Shown: positions 1 through 6,376 of the stretch, piece by piece | Position numbering within the stretch: the first letter of the stretch is position 1 | How the letters are laid out: every line of letters begins with the position of its first letter | Source of the DNA: an archaeon | GTDB taxonomy: Archaea; Methanobacteriota; Methanobacteria; Methanobacteriales; Methanobacteriaceae | Assembly (NCBI GenBank): GCA_024409165.1 | Contig: JAKSUE010000007.1 | Span: 1-14,031 of the forward strand | Length of the DNA stretch: 14,031 nt | Direction of reading: 5' to 3' | Position numbers and translations under genes: made by a program | The notes under the pieces: generated by a model | Database searches by the model: none | The model's input: only the letters and a program-made list of their open reading frames with translations | What the model was told of the DNA's origin: nothing

Positions 1-37
1 TCATGTCATGATTTTAATTATTATAATTATTTTAATT

Positions 38-80
38 ATTATATTGGTTTAATCACTGATTAAACTGATTTTTATATAAT
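38..80 (+). promoter_or_regulatory. Promoter region of the ArsR/V4R regulator gene
   Basis: Two TATA-like elements are visible. ATTATATT at 38-45 would start the transcript near 68-70, leaving a short leader that keeps the strong GGAG ribosome binding site at 95-98. TTTATATA at 71-78 would start it near 101 and lose that site. The first is therefore preferred, which puts the palindrome at 47-65 between TATA box and start site. This is inference from spacing only. Confidence 0.4.
47..65. promoter_or_regulatory. Perfect 19-bp palindrome, candidate operator
   Basis: GTTTAATCACTGATTAAAC has two exactly complementary 9-bp arms around a single central C. It lies 41 bases upstream of the start codon of an ArsR-type regulator, next to or between its TATA elements. 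Such a site suits a dimeric winged-helix repressor, and autoregulation is the simplest idea. It does not contain the TTCG half-sites that I recall for the characterised MsvR regulator. Confidence 0.55.
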
Positions 81-105
81 TTTTATATTTTAAAGGAGTA
101 ATAAA

Positions 106-906
106 ATGGAAAAGAATGTTTCTAAAAGAAAACCAATTCAAATTTTTTCTAAAAAAGATGGAGAAATTGGAGTTAATGTTGTTAAAAGTCCTGTAAAATT
201 AACTATTTTATCAATGTTAAAAGATAATGAAATGGAATTTGATGAAATTGTTAAAAACACTGGAAAATCTAAATCTACTATTTCTGTTCACTTAAAATCT
301 TTAAGAGAAGATGGAATTGTAAATTATAGATTTGACCCTAATGATCATAGGAAAAAAATCTTCTTCATTGATTCTAAATTCTTAGGAGAAGTTGAACCTG
401 CTAGTCATACAGAATTAGAAGAGAAAAAAATAGATTTCTTAGTTAAAAATATTTTAGAAGTTGAAAATTTCAAATTCTCATTTTTATTATTCCACACTTT
501 AAGATCCACTTTAATCCAAGAAGGAATTAATATCAACCCAGTTTTATTTGAAACAGGTAAAAATATTGGTTTTGCAATCTATGAAAAAGTCTATGATGAA
601 GACTTTAATAAATTCCTTGATAATCTTTCTGTATTCTGGGAAGATAATGGTTTAGGTCATCTTGATATTAAAGTTGGAGACACTATTTTAATTAATAACA
701 CAGACTGTTTCGAATGTGGATTACTCCCTAAAAAAGGTAAACCAGCTTGTTTCTTAGATGCAGGTATATTCGATGCATTATTCTCAACTTACTTAAAATT
801 AAAAGTAGTTGTTACAGAAATCAAATGTAACACAATGGGAGACGAATGTTGTTCTTTCTTAATTGAACCTACAGATGAAGAATTCGTTTCTCCTGTAGAA
901 CAATAA
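106..906 (+). CDS. ArsR-type HTH transcriptional regulator with V4R sensor domain (MsvR-like)
   Basis: This is a 266-residue DNA-binding regulator. Residues about 27-92 form a winged helix-turn-helix, with the recognition helix around SKSTISVHLKSLREDG (55-70) and a basic wing at 78-85. Residues about 125-255 form a V4R (4-vinyl reductase) domain with its usual cysteines: C201 and C204 (DCFECG), C215, C241, C248 and C249. This architecture matches MsvR, a redox-responsive regulator of methanogens whose V4R cysteines control DNA binding. Orthology to MsvR itself is inference, because methanogens carry several V4R paralogues. The start is fixed by GGAG at 95-98, seven bases before the ATG. The gene stands alone, with a T-rich terminator behind it. 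The perfect palindrome at 47-65 suggests autoregulation. The alternative is a V4R regulator sensing a small ligand rather than redox state. Confidence 0.85.
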   Translation: MEKNVSKRKPIQIFSKKDGEIGVNVVKSPVKLTILSMLKDNEMEFDEIVKNTGKSKSTISVHLKSLREDGIVNYRFDPNDHRKKIFFIDSKFLGEVEPASHTELEEKKIDFLVKNILEVENFKFSFLLFHTLRSTLIQEGININPVLFETGKNIGFAIYEKVYDEDFNKFLDNLSVFWEDNGLGHLDIKVGDTILINNTDCFECGLLPKKGKPACFLDAGIFDALFSTYLKLKVVVTEIKCNTMGDECCSFLIEPTDEEFVSPVEQ

Positions 907-930
907 GTTAATTAATATTATTTATTTAAC

Positions 931-1024
931 TTATTTTTTATTTTTTTATTTTTTTATTATTTATTTTATCTTATTTTTTTATTTATTTTCTTTTTTAACT
1001 ATTTTTATTTTATTTTTATTTTTA
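931..1024 (+). terminator. Long T-rich terminator tract
   Basis: After the regulator's stop codon the + strand runs through almost uninterrupted T runs of 4-7 separated by single A or C bases. Oligo-T tracts without a stem are the usual archaeal terminators, and this one is unusually long. Confidence 0.6.
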
Positions 1025-1222
1025 GATAATTTTCCTTCTTTTTTATTCTATTTAATTCATTTAGTAAAATTGTTTTTATTTTGTAAAATTTAAGTTATTG
1101 TGTTAAATTGTAATTAGATAATTATTATTTTACTATTTCAGTTAAATTTTATACTTTAAATTAAAAATTATGGTTTTTTAAGCTTAATTTAGCTTAAATA
1201 TTATTTATCACACGGTCTTTCT
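1025..1222. other. AT-rich intergenic stretch with one inverted repeat
   Basis: No ORF of note or RNA gene is visible here. The only clear structure is an 8-bp inverted repeat, TTTAAGCT at 1177-1184 and AGCTTAAA at 1191-1198, with a 6-base spacer. It ends 32 bases before the TATA box of the helicase gene and could be an operator. It could also be chance in such AT-rich DNA. Confidence 0.4.
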
Positions 1223-1238
1223 AAAACCTTTTTATATT
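1223..1238 (+). promoter_or_regulatory. TATA promoter of the helicase gene
   Basis: AAAACC at 1223-1228, which could serve as a BRE, is followed by TTTATATT at 1231-1238. Normal archaeal spacing puts the transcription start at about 1257-1261, essentially on the ATG at 1261. No Shine-Dalgarno sequence precedes the ATG, so the mRNA is probably leaderless. Confidence 0.6.
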
Positions 1239-1260
1239 AAAAATTACTAATATAATTATA

Positions 1261-3189
1261 ATGTCAAATTCAATATTTTGTCCTAATTGTGGAATGTTAA
1301 AAGAAAATTGTGTATGCGGAACATACAGTAGAGATAATAGTTCTAAATTTAAATCTAATGGCCGTTCTTCTAAGTCTAGTTTTGGTGCTTTTGGAGGTTC
1401 TGGTAGTTCTAAGAGGTCTGGTAAACCTAAAGGTTTATATCAATATGCTAATCTTAAACCTCGAGTTAATAAGAATCATGATGAGTTAGAGAAGATTCCT
1501 GAGAGTTATGATATTGATGAACATAGACTTTCTGAGGAGATTATTAATAAATTAAAATCTGAGCATCCTGATATTCCTGAGGAGGTTATTGAGAATTTTC
1601 CATTTGAGAAACCAAGACAAGGTCAATTAGAACTTATTGCTGAGATTGATGAGGCTATTTCTAAAGGTTATAAATATATTGTTCTTGAGGCAGGTACTGG
1701 TACTGGTAAGTCTGCTGTAGCTACTACTCTTGCTCGTATGTATGAATCTGCTTATATTTTAACAATGACTAAACAACTTCAGAATCAGTATGCTCAAGAG
1801 TTTGGTTTTCCATTAGTTAAAGGAAGAGGGAATTTTGATTGTTTACATGATAGTTTAGATTCAACTTGTGATATGGGAGATTGTAAGACTGCTCCTACTA
1901 ATTCTAAATTCTTCTGTCCTTATGGAGTAGGTAAAAATCCTACACTTAGTGGTGGAGAGGCTTTTGAAGATTCTCATGGTTCTTCTTTGTATTTCCAAAG
2001 TGAAGATCATTGTTATTATTGGCAACAAAAAGCTAATGCAATTAATTCCCCAATTACTTTAATGAATTATGATTATGCACTTTTAGAATTAAATTATGTA
2101 AAGCATTTTGGTACTAGAAGTTTGCTTATTTTAGACGAAGCTCATAATATTGAAAATAAATTAATGCGTAATATGGAGCTTAATTTATATAATAAGCGTC
2201 TTGAAAAGGATATTAAGAAAGTAATTTCTCCATCTACTCTTAGAAGTGAAGAAACTGGAGAATGGATTATGGAGATTGATGCAATTAAGGACGCTTATGA
2301 TGATATTGAACTTAAAGATTTACCTAAAAATAAAGCTGATAGAATTCGTTCAACTGCTTTTCGTTTAAAACAACTTCATGATAATCTTGATAAAGAACCA
2401 AGAAACTGGGTTATTGATGCTGATGAAAATGGAGTTTCATTTAAACCTCTTAGAGTTAATCATTATGCTAAAGATAATTTATTAAAATATGGGGATGTTG
2501 TAATTTTCTTATCTGCAACTATATTATCTCATAAAATGTTCTCAAAATGGTTAGGATTAAACCCTAATGAAGTTTATTATATTAAGGTTGATAGTCCTTT
2601 CCCAGTTCATAAAAGACCAATTGAGATGAATTTAGCAGGTAAAATGTCTAATACAAGAATTAAACACACAGCTCCTAAAACAATACCTATTTTAGAGAAA
2701 ATCCTTAAACGTCATGAAGGAGACAAAGGTTTAATTCACACAAATAGTTACAAATGTCAAAATTACATAACAAGCCACCTTTATAATTCAAGATTAATTT
2801 CTCACGGTGCAAATAACCGTGAAAGAGTCCTTCAATACTTTGAAGAAGAAGACAATCCTCTTGTACTTGTCAGTCCATCTATGAGTGAAGGAGTAGACTT
2901 ACCTTATGATAAATGTAGATTCCAAGTCATTTATAAGATTCCATTCCCATATCTTGGAGATAAACAAGTAAATATGCGAAGAAAACAAGATCAAAGATGG
3001 TATGCATATAAAACTGTAATGACTTTAATGCAAGCATATGGAAGAGGTATGAGAGCAGAAGATGACTCATGTGTAACATATATCCTTGATTCAGATATTA
3101 AAATGCTTCTTAAAAGTCCAATGTACCGTTCATTGATTCCTGAATTCTTCAAAGAAGCTATTGTAATTAATGATGATAAGATTATTTAA
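1261..3189 (+). CDS. Superfamily 2 DNA helicase, XPD/Rad3/DinG-like, with N-terminal zinc ribbon
   Basis: This is a 642-residue ATP-dependent 5'-3' helicase of the Rad3/XPD/DinG group, presumably acting in DNA repair or replication. A small zinc-binding knuckle comes first (C7, C10, C17, C19), then a Ser/Gly/Lys-rich linker (about 24-58). The helicase core follows. Walker A is GTGTGKS at 145-151. A cysteine-rich insert (C194 in GRGNFDC, C203, C208, C219, C251 in HCYYW) matches the position of the Fe-S cluster of XPD/DinG. The DEAH box is at 292-295 and motif VI, QAYGRGMR, is at 591-598. Which four of the five cysteines bind the cluster cannot be decided by eye. The zinc knuckle and linker are not part of classical XPD and look like an added interaction module. 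The start is supported by the TATA spacing. DinG-like or XPD-like subgroup assignment remains open. Confidence 0.88.
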   Translation: MSNSIFCPNCGMLKENCVCGTYSRDNSSKFKSNGRSSKSSFGAFGGSGSSKRSGKPKGLYQYANLKPRVNKNHDELEKIPESYDIDEHRLSEEIINKLKSEHPDIPEEVIENFPFEKPRQGQLELIAEIDEAISKGYKYIVLEAGTGTGKSAVATTLARMYESAYILTMTKQLQNQYAQEFGFPLVKGRGNFDCLHDSLDSTCDMGDCKTAPTNSKFFCPYGVGKNPTLSGGEAFEDSHGSSLYFQSEDHCYYWQQKANAINSPITLMNYDYALLELNYVKHFGTRSLLILDEAHNIENKLMRNMELNLYNKRLEKDIKKVISPSTLRSEETGEWIMEIDAIKDAYDDIELKDLPKNKADRIRSTAFRLKQLHDNLDKEPRNWVIDADENGVSFKPLRVNHYAKDNLLKYGDVVIFLSATILSHKMFSKWLGLNPNEVYYIKVDSPFPVHKRPIEMNLAGKMSNTRIKHTAPKTIPILEKILKRHEGDKGLIHTNSYKCQNYITSHLYNSRLISHGANNRERVLQYFEEEDNPLVLVSPSMSEGVDLPYDKCRFQVIYKIPFPYLGDKQVNMRRKQDQRWYAYKTVMTLMQAYGRGMRAEDDSCVTYILDSDIKMLLKSPMYRSLIPEFFKEAIVINDDKII

Positions 3190-3195
3190 TCTTAT

Positions 3196-3215
3196 CTACT
3201 TTTTTACATTTTACA
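3196..3215 (+). terminator. Short T-rich tract behind the helicase gene
   Basis: A T-rich stretch containing a run of six or more T starts a few bases after the stop codon at 3187-3189. It is a plausible archaeal oligo-T terminator, weaker than the others in the window. Confidence 0.35.
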
Positions 3216-3252
3216 ATTAAATTAAATAATTTTATATTAAAACCACTCAAAA

Positions 3253-3260
3253 TTTATATT
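3253..3260 (+). promoter_or_regulatory. TATA box of the YgjP-like metallopeptidase gene
   Basis: TTTATATT begins 29 bases before the ATG at 3282, so transcription would start within a few bases of the start codon. The same octamer occurs at 3231-3238 and could give a longer leader. GTGAT at 3274-3278 matches the part of the Shine-Dalgarno consensus closest to the start, so either a leaderless or a leadered mRNA is possible. Confidence 0.5.
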
Positions 3261-3281
3261 AACCACCATCACTGTGATATT

Positions 3282-3995
3282 ATGATTAGAGAAACTATAG
3301 AACTTAATGGTATTACAATTTATATTGAAAAGAAGAAAATGAAAAACATGTATATTCGTGTTTTACCAAATGGTCTTGTTAAAATCTCTGCACCACTCTC
3401 TATTCCTCAAAAGAATATTATTGATTTTGCAAATAGTAAAATGGATTGGATTATTAAAAAAAGAGAAAAAGCAATTAAAAACCCTCCAGAATACTATTTA
3501 AGGTATGTTAACGGCGAAATTCATCACCTTTGGGGAAAAGAATATACTCTTCAATTATGTGCTAAAGAATTTTCTAAAGAAGTTTATGTTGACTACGAAG
3601 AAAATATTATTTATTTACCTGTTGAAGGGGTAGCTGTTATGAATAGTATAGAAGGAAGAGAAGCAAGAGAAAAAACTCTAATTGAATTCTATAGAAAAGA
3701 AATTAAAAAAGCAATTCCACCAGTTTTAGAAAAATGCACAGCTATTGTTGGAAGAAGTCCTAAAGAATGGAGAGTTAAAAATATGAAAACTCGTTGGGGC
3801 TCTTGTAATGTACTTGATAAAAGAATATGGTTAAATCTCCAACTTGCAAAAAAACCACCAATATGCTTAGAACATGTTATTATCCATGAATTAACTCATC
3901 TTTATGAAGCTAATCACGGCCCTAGATTTAAAAATTATATGGATAATTTCGAGCCAAATTGGAGAGAAGTTGAAAAACTATTAAATAATAAATAA
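3282..3995 (+). CDS. YgjP-like (DUF45) zinc metallopeptidase
   Basis: This 237-residue soluble protein belongs to the YgjP/SprT-like metal-dependent hydrolase family (DUF45, M48-like zincin). The zinc site is HELTH at 202-206, with the third ligand probably H212 in the conserved NHGPRF (211-216). The family hallmark MKTRWGSCN lies at 168-176 ahead of it, and the N-terminal half is the usual beta-rich, basic region. Length is typical for the family. No signal peptide or membrane segment is visible, so it acts in the cytoplasm. The substrate is unknown. Bacterial YgjP has been linked to nucleotide hydrolysis, and transfer of that activity to this protein would be speculation. The gene is a single unit between a TATA box and a tandemly duplicated 3' region. 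Confidence 0.85.
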   Translation: MIRETIELNGITIYIEKKKMKNMYIRVLPNGLVKISAPLSIPQKNIIDFANSKMDWIIKKREKAIKNPPEYYLRYVNGEIHHLWGKEYTLQLCAKEFSKEVYVDYEENIIYLPVEGVAVMNSIEGREAREKTLIEFYRKEIKKAIPPVLEKCTAIVGRSPKEWRVKNMKTRWGSCNVLDKRIWLNLQLAKKPPICLEHVIIHELTHLYEANHGPRFKNYMDNFEPNWREVEKLLNNK

Positions 3996-4056
3996 TAATC
4001 ATCTTAAGTTTTATTAAAACAATAAATAATAATCATCTTAAAAGTTTTATTAAAAC
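3987..4056. repeat. Tandem duplication of 34/36 bp at the 3' end of the metallopeptidase gene
   Basis: Positions 3987-4020 and 4021-4056 are copies of one unit, differing only by two extra A bases in the second. The first copy begins inside the last codons and includes the stop at 3993-3995. Each copy ends with GTTTTATTAAAAC, a palindrome with 6-bp arms around a central T. The second is followed by CCTTTTT. The duplication is exact enough to be recent. Confidence 0.8.
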
Positions 4057-4062
4057 CTTTTT
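4040..4062 (+). terminator. Possible palindrome-plus-T terminator
   Basis: The second GTTTTATTAAAAC palindrome, extended by A-T pairs across one mismatch, is followed directly by a run of five T. It may end the upstream transcript, although the loop would be very tight and a simple oligo-T stop is equally possible. Confidence 0.35.
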
Positions 4063-4078
4063 AATAATTAATCTAAAT

Positions 4079-4092
4079 ATTATTATATAATA
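4079..4092 (+). promoter_or_regulatory. TATA promoter of tRNA-Arg
   Basis: TTATATAA at 4083-4090 is centred about 26 bases before the first base of the tRNA at 4112, the normal archaeal distance. Confidence 0.6.
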
Positions 4093-4111
4093 AAAAACTA
4101 ACTATTATTAT

Positions 4112-4185
4112 GGACCTATGGTCTAGCCAGGAATGACGCAGGACTTCGGATCCTGAGGCCGGGGGTTCAAATCCCCCTAGGTTCG
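4112..4185 (+). tRNA. tRNA-Arg (anticodon UCG)
   Basis: This is a 74-base cloverleaf. The acceptor stem pairs GGACCTA (4112-4118) with TAGGTTC (4178-4184), including one G-U pair, and the discriminator is G4185. The anticodon stem is CAGGA/TCCTG (4139-4143, 4151-4155) with loop CTTCGGA and anticodon TCG at 4146-4148. The T arm is five G-C pairs around TTCAAAT. The D stem is short, three pairs plus a T-T mismatch. CCA is not encoded and T bases follow directly. The tRNA reads CGA and probably other CGN arginine codons. No copy of its 3' end was seen elsewhere in the window, so nothing indicates an integration site. Confidence 0.95.
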
Positions 4186-4199
4186 TTTTATTAATTTTA

Positions 4200-4217
4200 T
4201 ATTCAATTTATTGAATA
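4200..4217. promoter_or_regulatory. 18-bp palindrome between tRNA-Arg and hisF
   Basis: TATTCAATTTATTGAATA has perfect 8-bp arms around TT. It lies just after the tRNA and abuts the proposed TATA box of hisF (AAAATATA, 4217-4224). It could be an operator controlling hisF or part of the tRNA 3' trailer. Confidence 0.4.
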
Positions 4218-4224
4218 AAATATA
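4217..4224 (+). promoter_or_regulatory. Possible TATA box of hisF
   Basis: AAAATATA would place the transcription start near 4246-4250, just upstream of the Shine-Dalgarno sequence AGGTGA at 4257-4262. The match is modest. Confidence 0.35.
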
Positions 4225-4266
4225 ATGAATAATTTTAATAATTATATAAGTTTTATAGGTGAATTT

Positions 4267-5094
4267 ATGCTTACTAAAAGAATCATCCCATGTTTAGATT
4301 GCGATTTACAAGTTCCAGAGGGAAGAGTTGTAAAAGGTGTTGAATTTAAGCAAATTAAATATGCTGGAGATCCTGTAGAATTAGCTACTAAATATTATGA
4401 AGAGGGTGCTGATGAGATTGTTATTCTTGATATTACTGCTTCTCATGAAAGAAGAGGAACTATGGTTGAAGTAATTGAAAGATTAACAGAAAATGTATTT
4501 ATTCCTATTTGTGTTGGAGGAGGAATAAGAAAAGTAGAAGATTATACTCGTATGCTTAAAGCAGGAGCAGATAAATGTTCTACAAACACAGCAGCTATTC
4601 ATAATCCACAACTTTTAACAGATGCTTCAAAAGTCGTTGGTTCTCAAGCAGTTGTTATTGGAATTGATGCTAAAAGAAGATATGTTGAAGAAGATAAAGA
4701 ATTAGCTAAAGGTAAAACTATTGTAGATACAGACAATGGAGAAGTATGGTTTGATTGTAGTATTTACGGTGGTAGAGAATTTGTTGGAATGGATGCTATT
4801 GCTTGGGCACAAGAATGTCAAGATAGAGGTGCTGGTGAAATCCTTTTAACTTCCATGGATGGAGATGGAACTAAAGACGGATACGACCTTGACCTTACCA
4901 AAGCTATCAACGATGCTGTAGATATTCCAGTTATTGCATCAGGTGGTGTAGGAAACCCACAACATATGTTAGAAGCATTTACAGTAGCTGATGCAAGTGC
5001 AGCACTTGCTGCAAGTATTTTCCACTTTAATGAATATCCAATTCCTGAAGTTAAAAAATACTTAAAAGAAAATGGCATAGCTATTAGAGATTAA
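4267..5094 (+). CDS. hisF: Imidazole glycerol phosphate synthase subunit HisF
   Basis: This is the cyclase subunit of histidine biosynthesis. With ammonia supplied by HisH it converts PRFAR to imidazole glycerol phosphate and AICAR. The 275-residue beta/alpha barrel starts with the family signature MLTKRIIPCLDCD. The catalytic aspartates are D11 and D134 (in IGIDAKR). The phosphate-binding loops are VGGGIR (83-88) and SGGVG (225-229). ATG 4267 is chosen because the signature begins there and AGGTGA (4257-4262) precedes it by four bases. An in-frame ATG at 4225 would add 14 unconserved residues. The protein is somewhat longer than the roughly 250-residue bacterial enzymes because of an insert around residues 140-165, which includes EEDKELAKGK. 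No other his gene is adjacent, so the pathway genes are scattered, as is common in methanogens. Confidence 0.96.
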   Translation: MLTKRIIPCLDCDLQVPEGRVVKGVEFKQIKYAGDPVELATKYYEEGADEIVILDITASHERRGTMVEVIERLTENVFIPICVGGGIRKVEDYTRMLKAGADKCSTNTAAIHNPQLLTDASKVVGSQAVVIGIDAKRRYVEEDKELAKGKTIVDTDNGEVWFDCSIYGGREFVGMDAIAWAQECQDRGAGEILLTSMDGDGTKDGYDLDLTKAINDAVDIPVIASGGVGNPQHMLEAFTVADASAALAASIFHFNEYPIPEVKKYLKENGIAIRD

Positions 5095-5135
5095 TTAATA
5101 ATCAATAAGATAGTCAATAAGTTAATAATCAATAA
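5095..5135. repeat. Direct repeats in the hisF 3' region
   Basis: TTAATAATCAATAA occurs at 5095-5108 and 5122-5135, with a third partial copy (TCAATAA) at 5114-5120. The repeats begin at the stop codon of hisF and precede the T-rich terminator. No function is evident. Confidence 0.5.
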
Positions 5136-5148
5136 ATTAATAATTAAT

Positions 5149-5203
5149 CTTATTTTATTTTTATTTTCATTTTATTATTTTTATTATATTTTTAATTATT
5201 TTA
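5149..5203 (+). terminator. T-rich terminator behind hisF
   Basis: Consecutive runs of 4-5 T separated by A or C follow the hisF stop and precede the next gene, as expected for an archaeal oligo-T terminator. Confidence 0.5.
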
Positions 5204-5248
5204 ATTCTATACTAAAAATTTCATTTTTATCATTTAAAGGTTATTTTC

Positions 5249-6271
5249 ATGTCTAAATTAAAGTTTAATTCATTAATAAATCTTAAATTAACTCAAGAAT
5301 CTGGTCAAACATCTCAAGCACCATGGTTTTGTATTGATGATGATAAAGGATTTAGCAATTATTATGAACTTCTTTTTTTAAATAATTTAAATAATTTAGA
5401 TAAATTAGATAATTTAGATTCAGATAATTTAAATAATTTACCAGTTCTTGCTAAAGTTTCTCAAAATCCTAATGATTTAAGTTGTTTTGAGTTAGATTAT
5501 CAGTTATCTGATTTTGAGTGTAATGATTCTTATTCTGATAAGGAGATTACAGCTGCTGTTAGGGATGAGATTAGTAAAATATTTAATTTAGATTTTGATT
5601 TGGAGAATTTTTATAAAAATCTTATTGATGAGGATGATAAATTAGCTGATTCAATTGATTTTTGTAATGGATTACGTTTATTCATAGCTAGGGATAAATT
5701 TGAATGTATTATATCTTCTATATGTTCTGCAAATAATTCAATTACTCGTTGGACTAAATCTACAAGTCAGATTAAGTCAAATTGGGGTTTTAATAGGGAG
5801 TTTATCCTTAATAATTTTAGTAATAATTCAAATCCTGGAATTACTAAATCTTTTTATGGATTTCCTAAATTATCTGAATTGGCAGATAAAGATCTTAAAT
5901 CTTGTGGTGTGGGTTATAGAGAAGATTATATGAAGAAATCTGAGGATTTACTTTTAAATGAGATAGATATTGATGAAATAGATAATATGAGTTATGATGA
6001 GGCTTTTGAAACTATATCTAAATTACCTGGTGTAGGACCTAAAGTTGCTGATTGTATTCTTTTATATGGATATGGATTTATGGAAGCTTTTCCTTCTGAT
6101 GTTTGGATTAAACGTATAGTTTCTTATCTTTATTTTGATGGTAAAGAGATTTCTGCAAAGAAAACAAGAGATTTTGGAATGGAGCATTTCGGAGAAAATG
6201 CAGGTTATGCACAGCTTTATCTGTTTCATTATGCACGTAAATCTGGTTTAATGGATAAACTTAAAAAATAG
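5249..6271 (+). CDS. 8-oxoguanine DNA glycosylase, OGG1 type (HhH-GPD)
   Basis: This 340-residue base-excision repair enzyme would remove oxidised guanine and nick the abasic site. The helix-hairpin-helix is LPGVGPKVADC (259-269) with catalytic lysine K265, followed by the activating aspartate D284 in PSDVW. FIARDKFECIISSICSANN (145-163) and CGVGYR (219-224) match the OGG1-family core. The 140-residue N-terminal domain is divergent and contains an Asn/Leu/Asp tripeptide tract (44-64) encoded by 9-nt repeats, which probably forms a flexible loop. The start at ATG 5249 has a weak site, AAAGGT at 5236-5241. A T-rich tract follows. The codon pattern in the first half is very rich in Asn and Asp, but the catalytic half looks normal. 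An AlkA-like HhH-GPD glycosylase is the alternative, but the CxxxNN core favours OGG1. Confidence 0.88.
   Translation: MSKLKFNSLINLKLTQESGQTSQAPWFCIDDDKGFSNYYELLFLNNLNNLDKLDNLDSDNLNNLPVLAKVSQNPNDLSCFELDYQLSDFECNDSYSDKEITAAVRDEISKIFNLDFDLENFYKNLIDEDDKLADSIDFCNGLRLFIARDKFECIISSICSANNSITRWTKSTSQIKSNWGFNREFILNNFSNNSNPGITKSFYGFPKLSELADKDLKSCGVGYREDYMKKSEDLLLNEIDIDEIDNMSYDEAFETISKLPGVGPKVADCILLYGYGFMEAFPSDVWIKRIVSYLYFDGKEISAKKTRDFGMEHFGENAGYAQLYLFHYARKSGLMDKLKK
5378..5440. repeat. Imperfect 9-nt repeats inside the glycosylase gene
   Basis: Variants of TTAAATAAT and TTAGATAAT are repeated about six to seven times with one interruption (5423-5428). They encode L-N-N, L-D-N and L-D-K triplets at residues 44-64. 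Because the unit is a multiple of three, copy-number changes would keep the reading frame. Confidence 0.75.
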
Positions 6272-6277
6272 ATATTA

Positions 6278-6322
6278 TTTTTATTTTCATTATATTTTTT
6301 TATTTCACTTAAATTTTTCTTA
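6278..6322 (+). terminator. T-rich terminator behind the glycosylase gene
   Basis: Several T runs of 4-7 begin seven bases after the stop codon and separate this unit from the restriction locus. Confidence 0.5.
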
Positions 6323-6343
6323 ATCACAACAATTTTTTAAATA

Positions 6344-6351
6344 TTTATAAA
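6344..6351 (+). promoter_or_regulatory. TATA box of hsdR
   Basis: TTTATAAA begins 33 bases before the hsdR ATG, so the transcript should start within a few bases of it. There is no Shine-Dalgarno sequence between them, in line with a leaderless mRNA. Confidence 0.5.
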
Positions 6352-6376
6352 TATTACTTTTTTAATATATTATTTT

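Noticed and set aside
4112..4185. tRNA-Arg as an attachment site for an integrated element
   Set aside because: No repeat of the tRNA 3' end is visible downstream, and no integrase gene is present. The next genes are hisF and a repair enzyme.
4225..4266. Upstream in-frame start for hisF adding 14 residues
   Set aside because: The added residues are not part of the HisF family, whose proteins begin with the MLTKRIIPCLD-type signature. ATG 4267 has AGGTGA in front, and the earlier ATG would lie upstream of the likely transcription start.
4818..5078. 86-codon minus-strand ORF inside hisF
   Set aside because: It lies wholly antisense to a conserved gene, with no recognisable domain or start signal.
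5700..5933. 77-codon + strand ORF inside the glycosylase gene
   Set aside because: It is out of frame with a conserved enzyme. Its Leu/Ile-rich product is what AT-rich shadow frames give.
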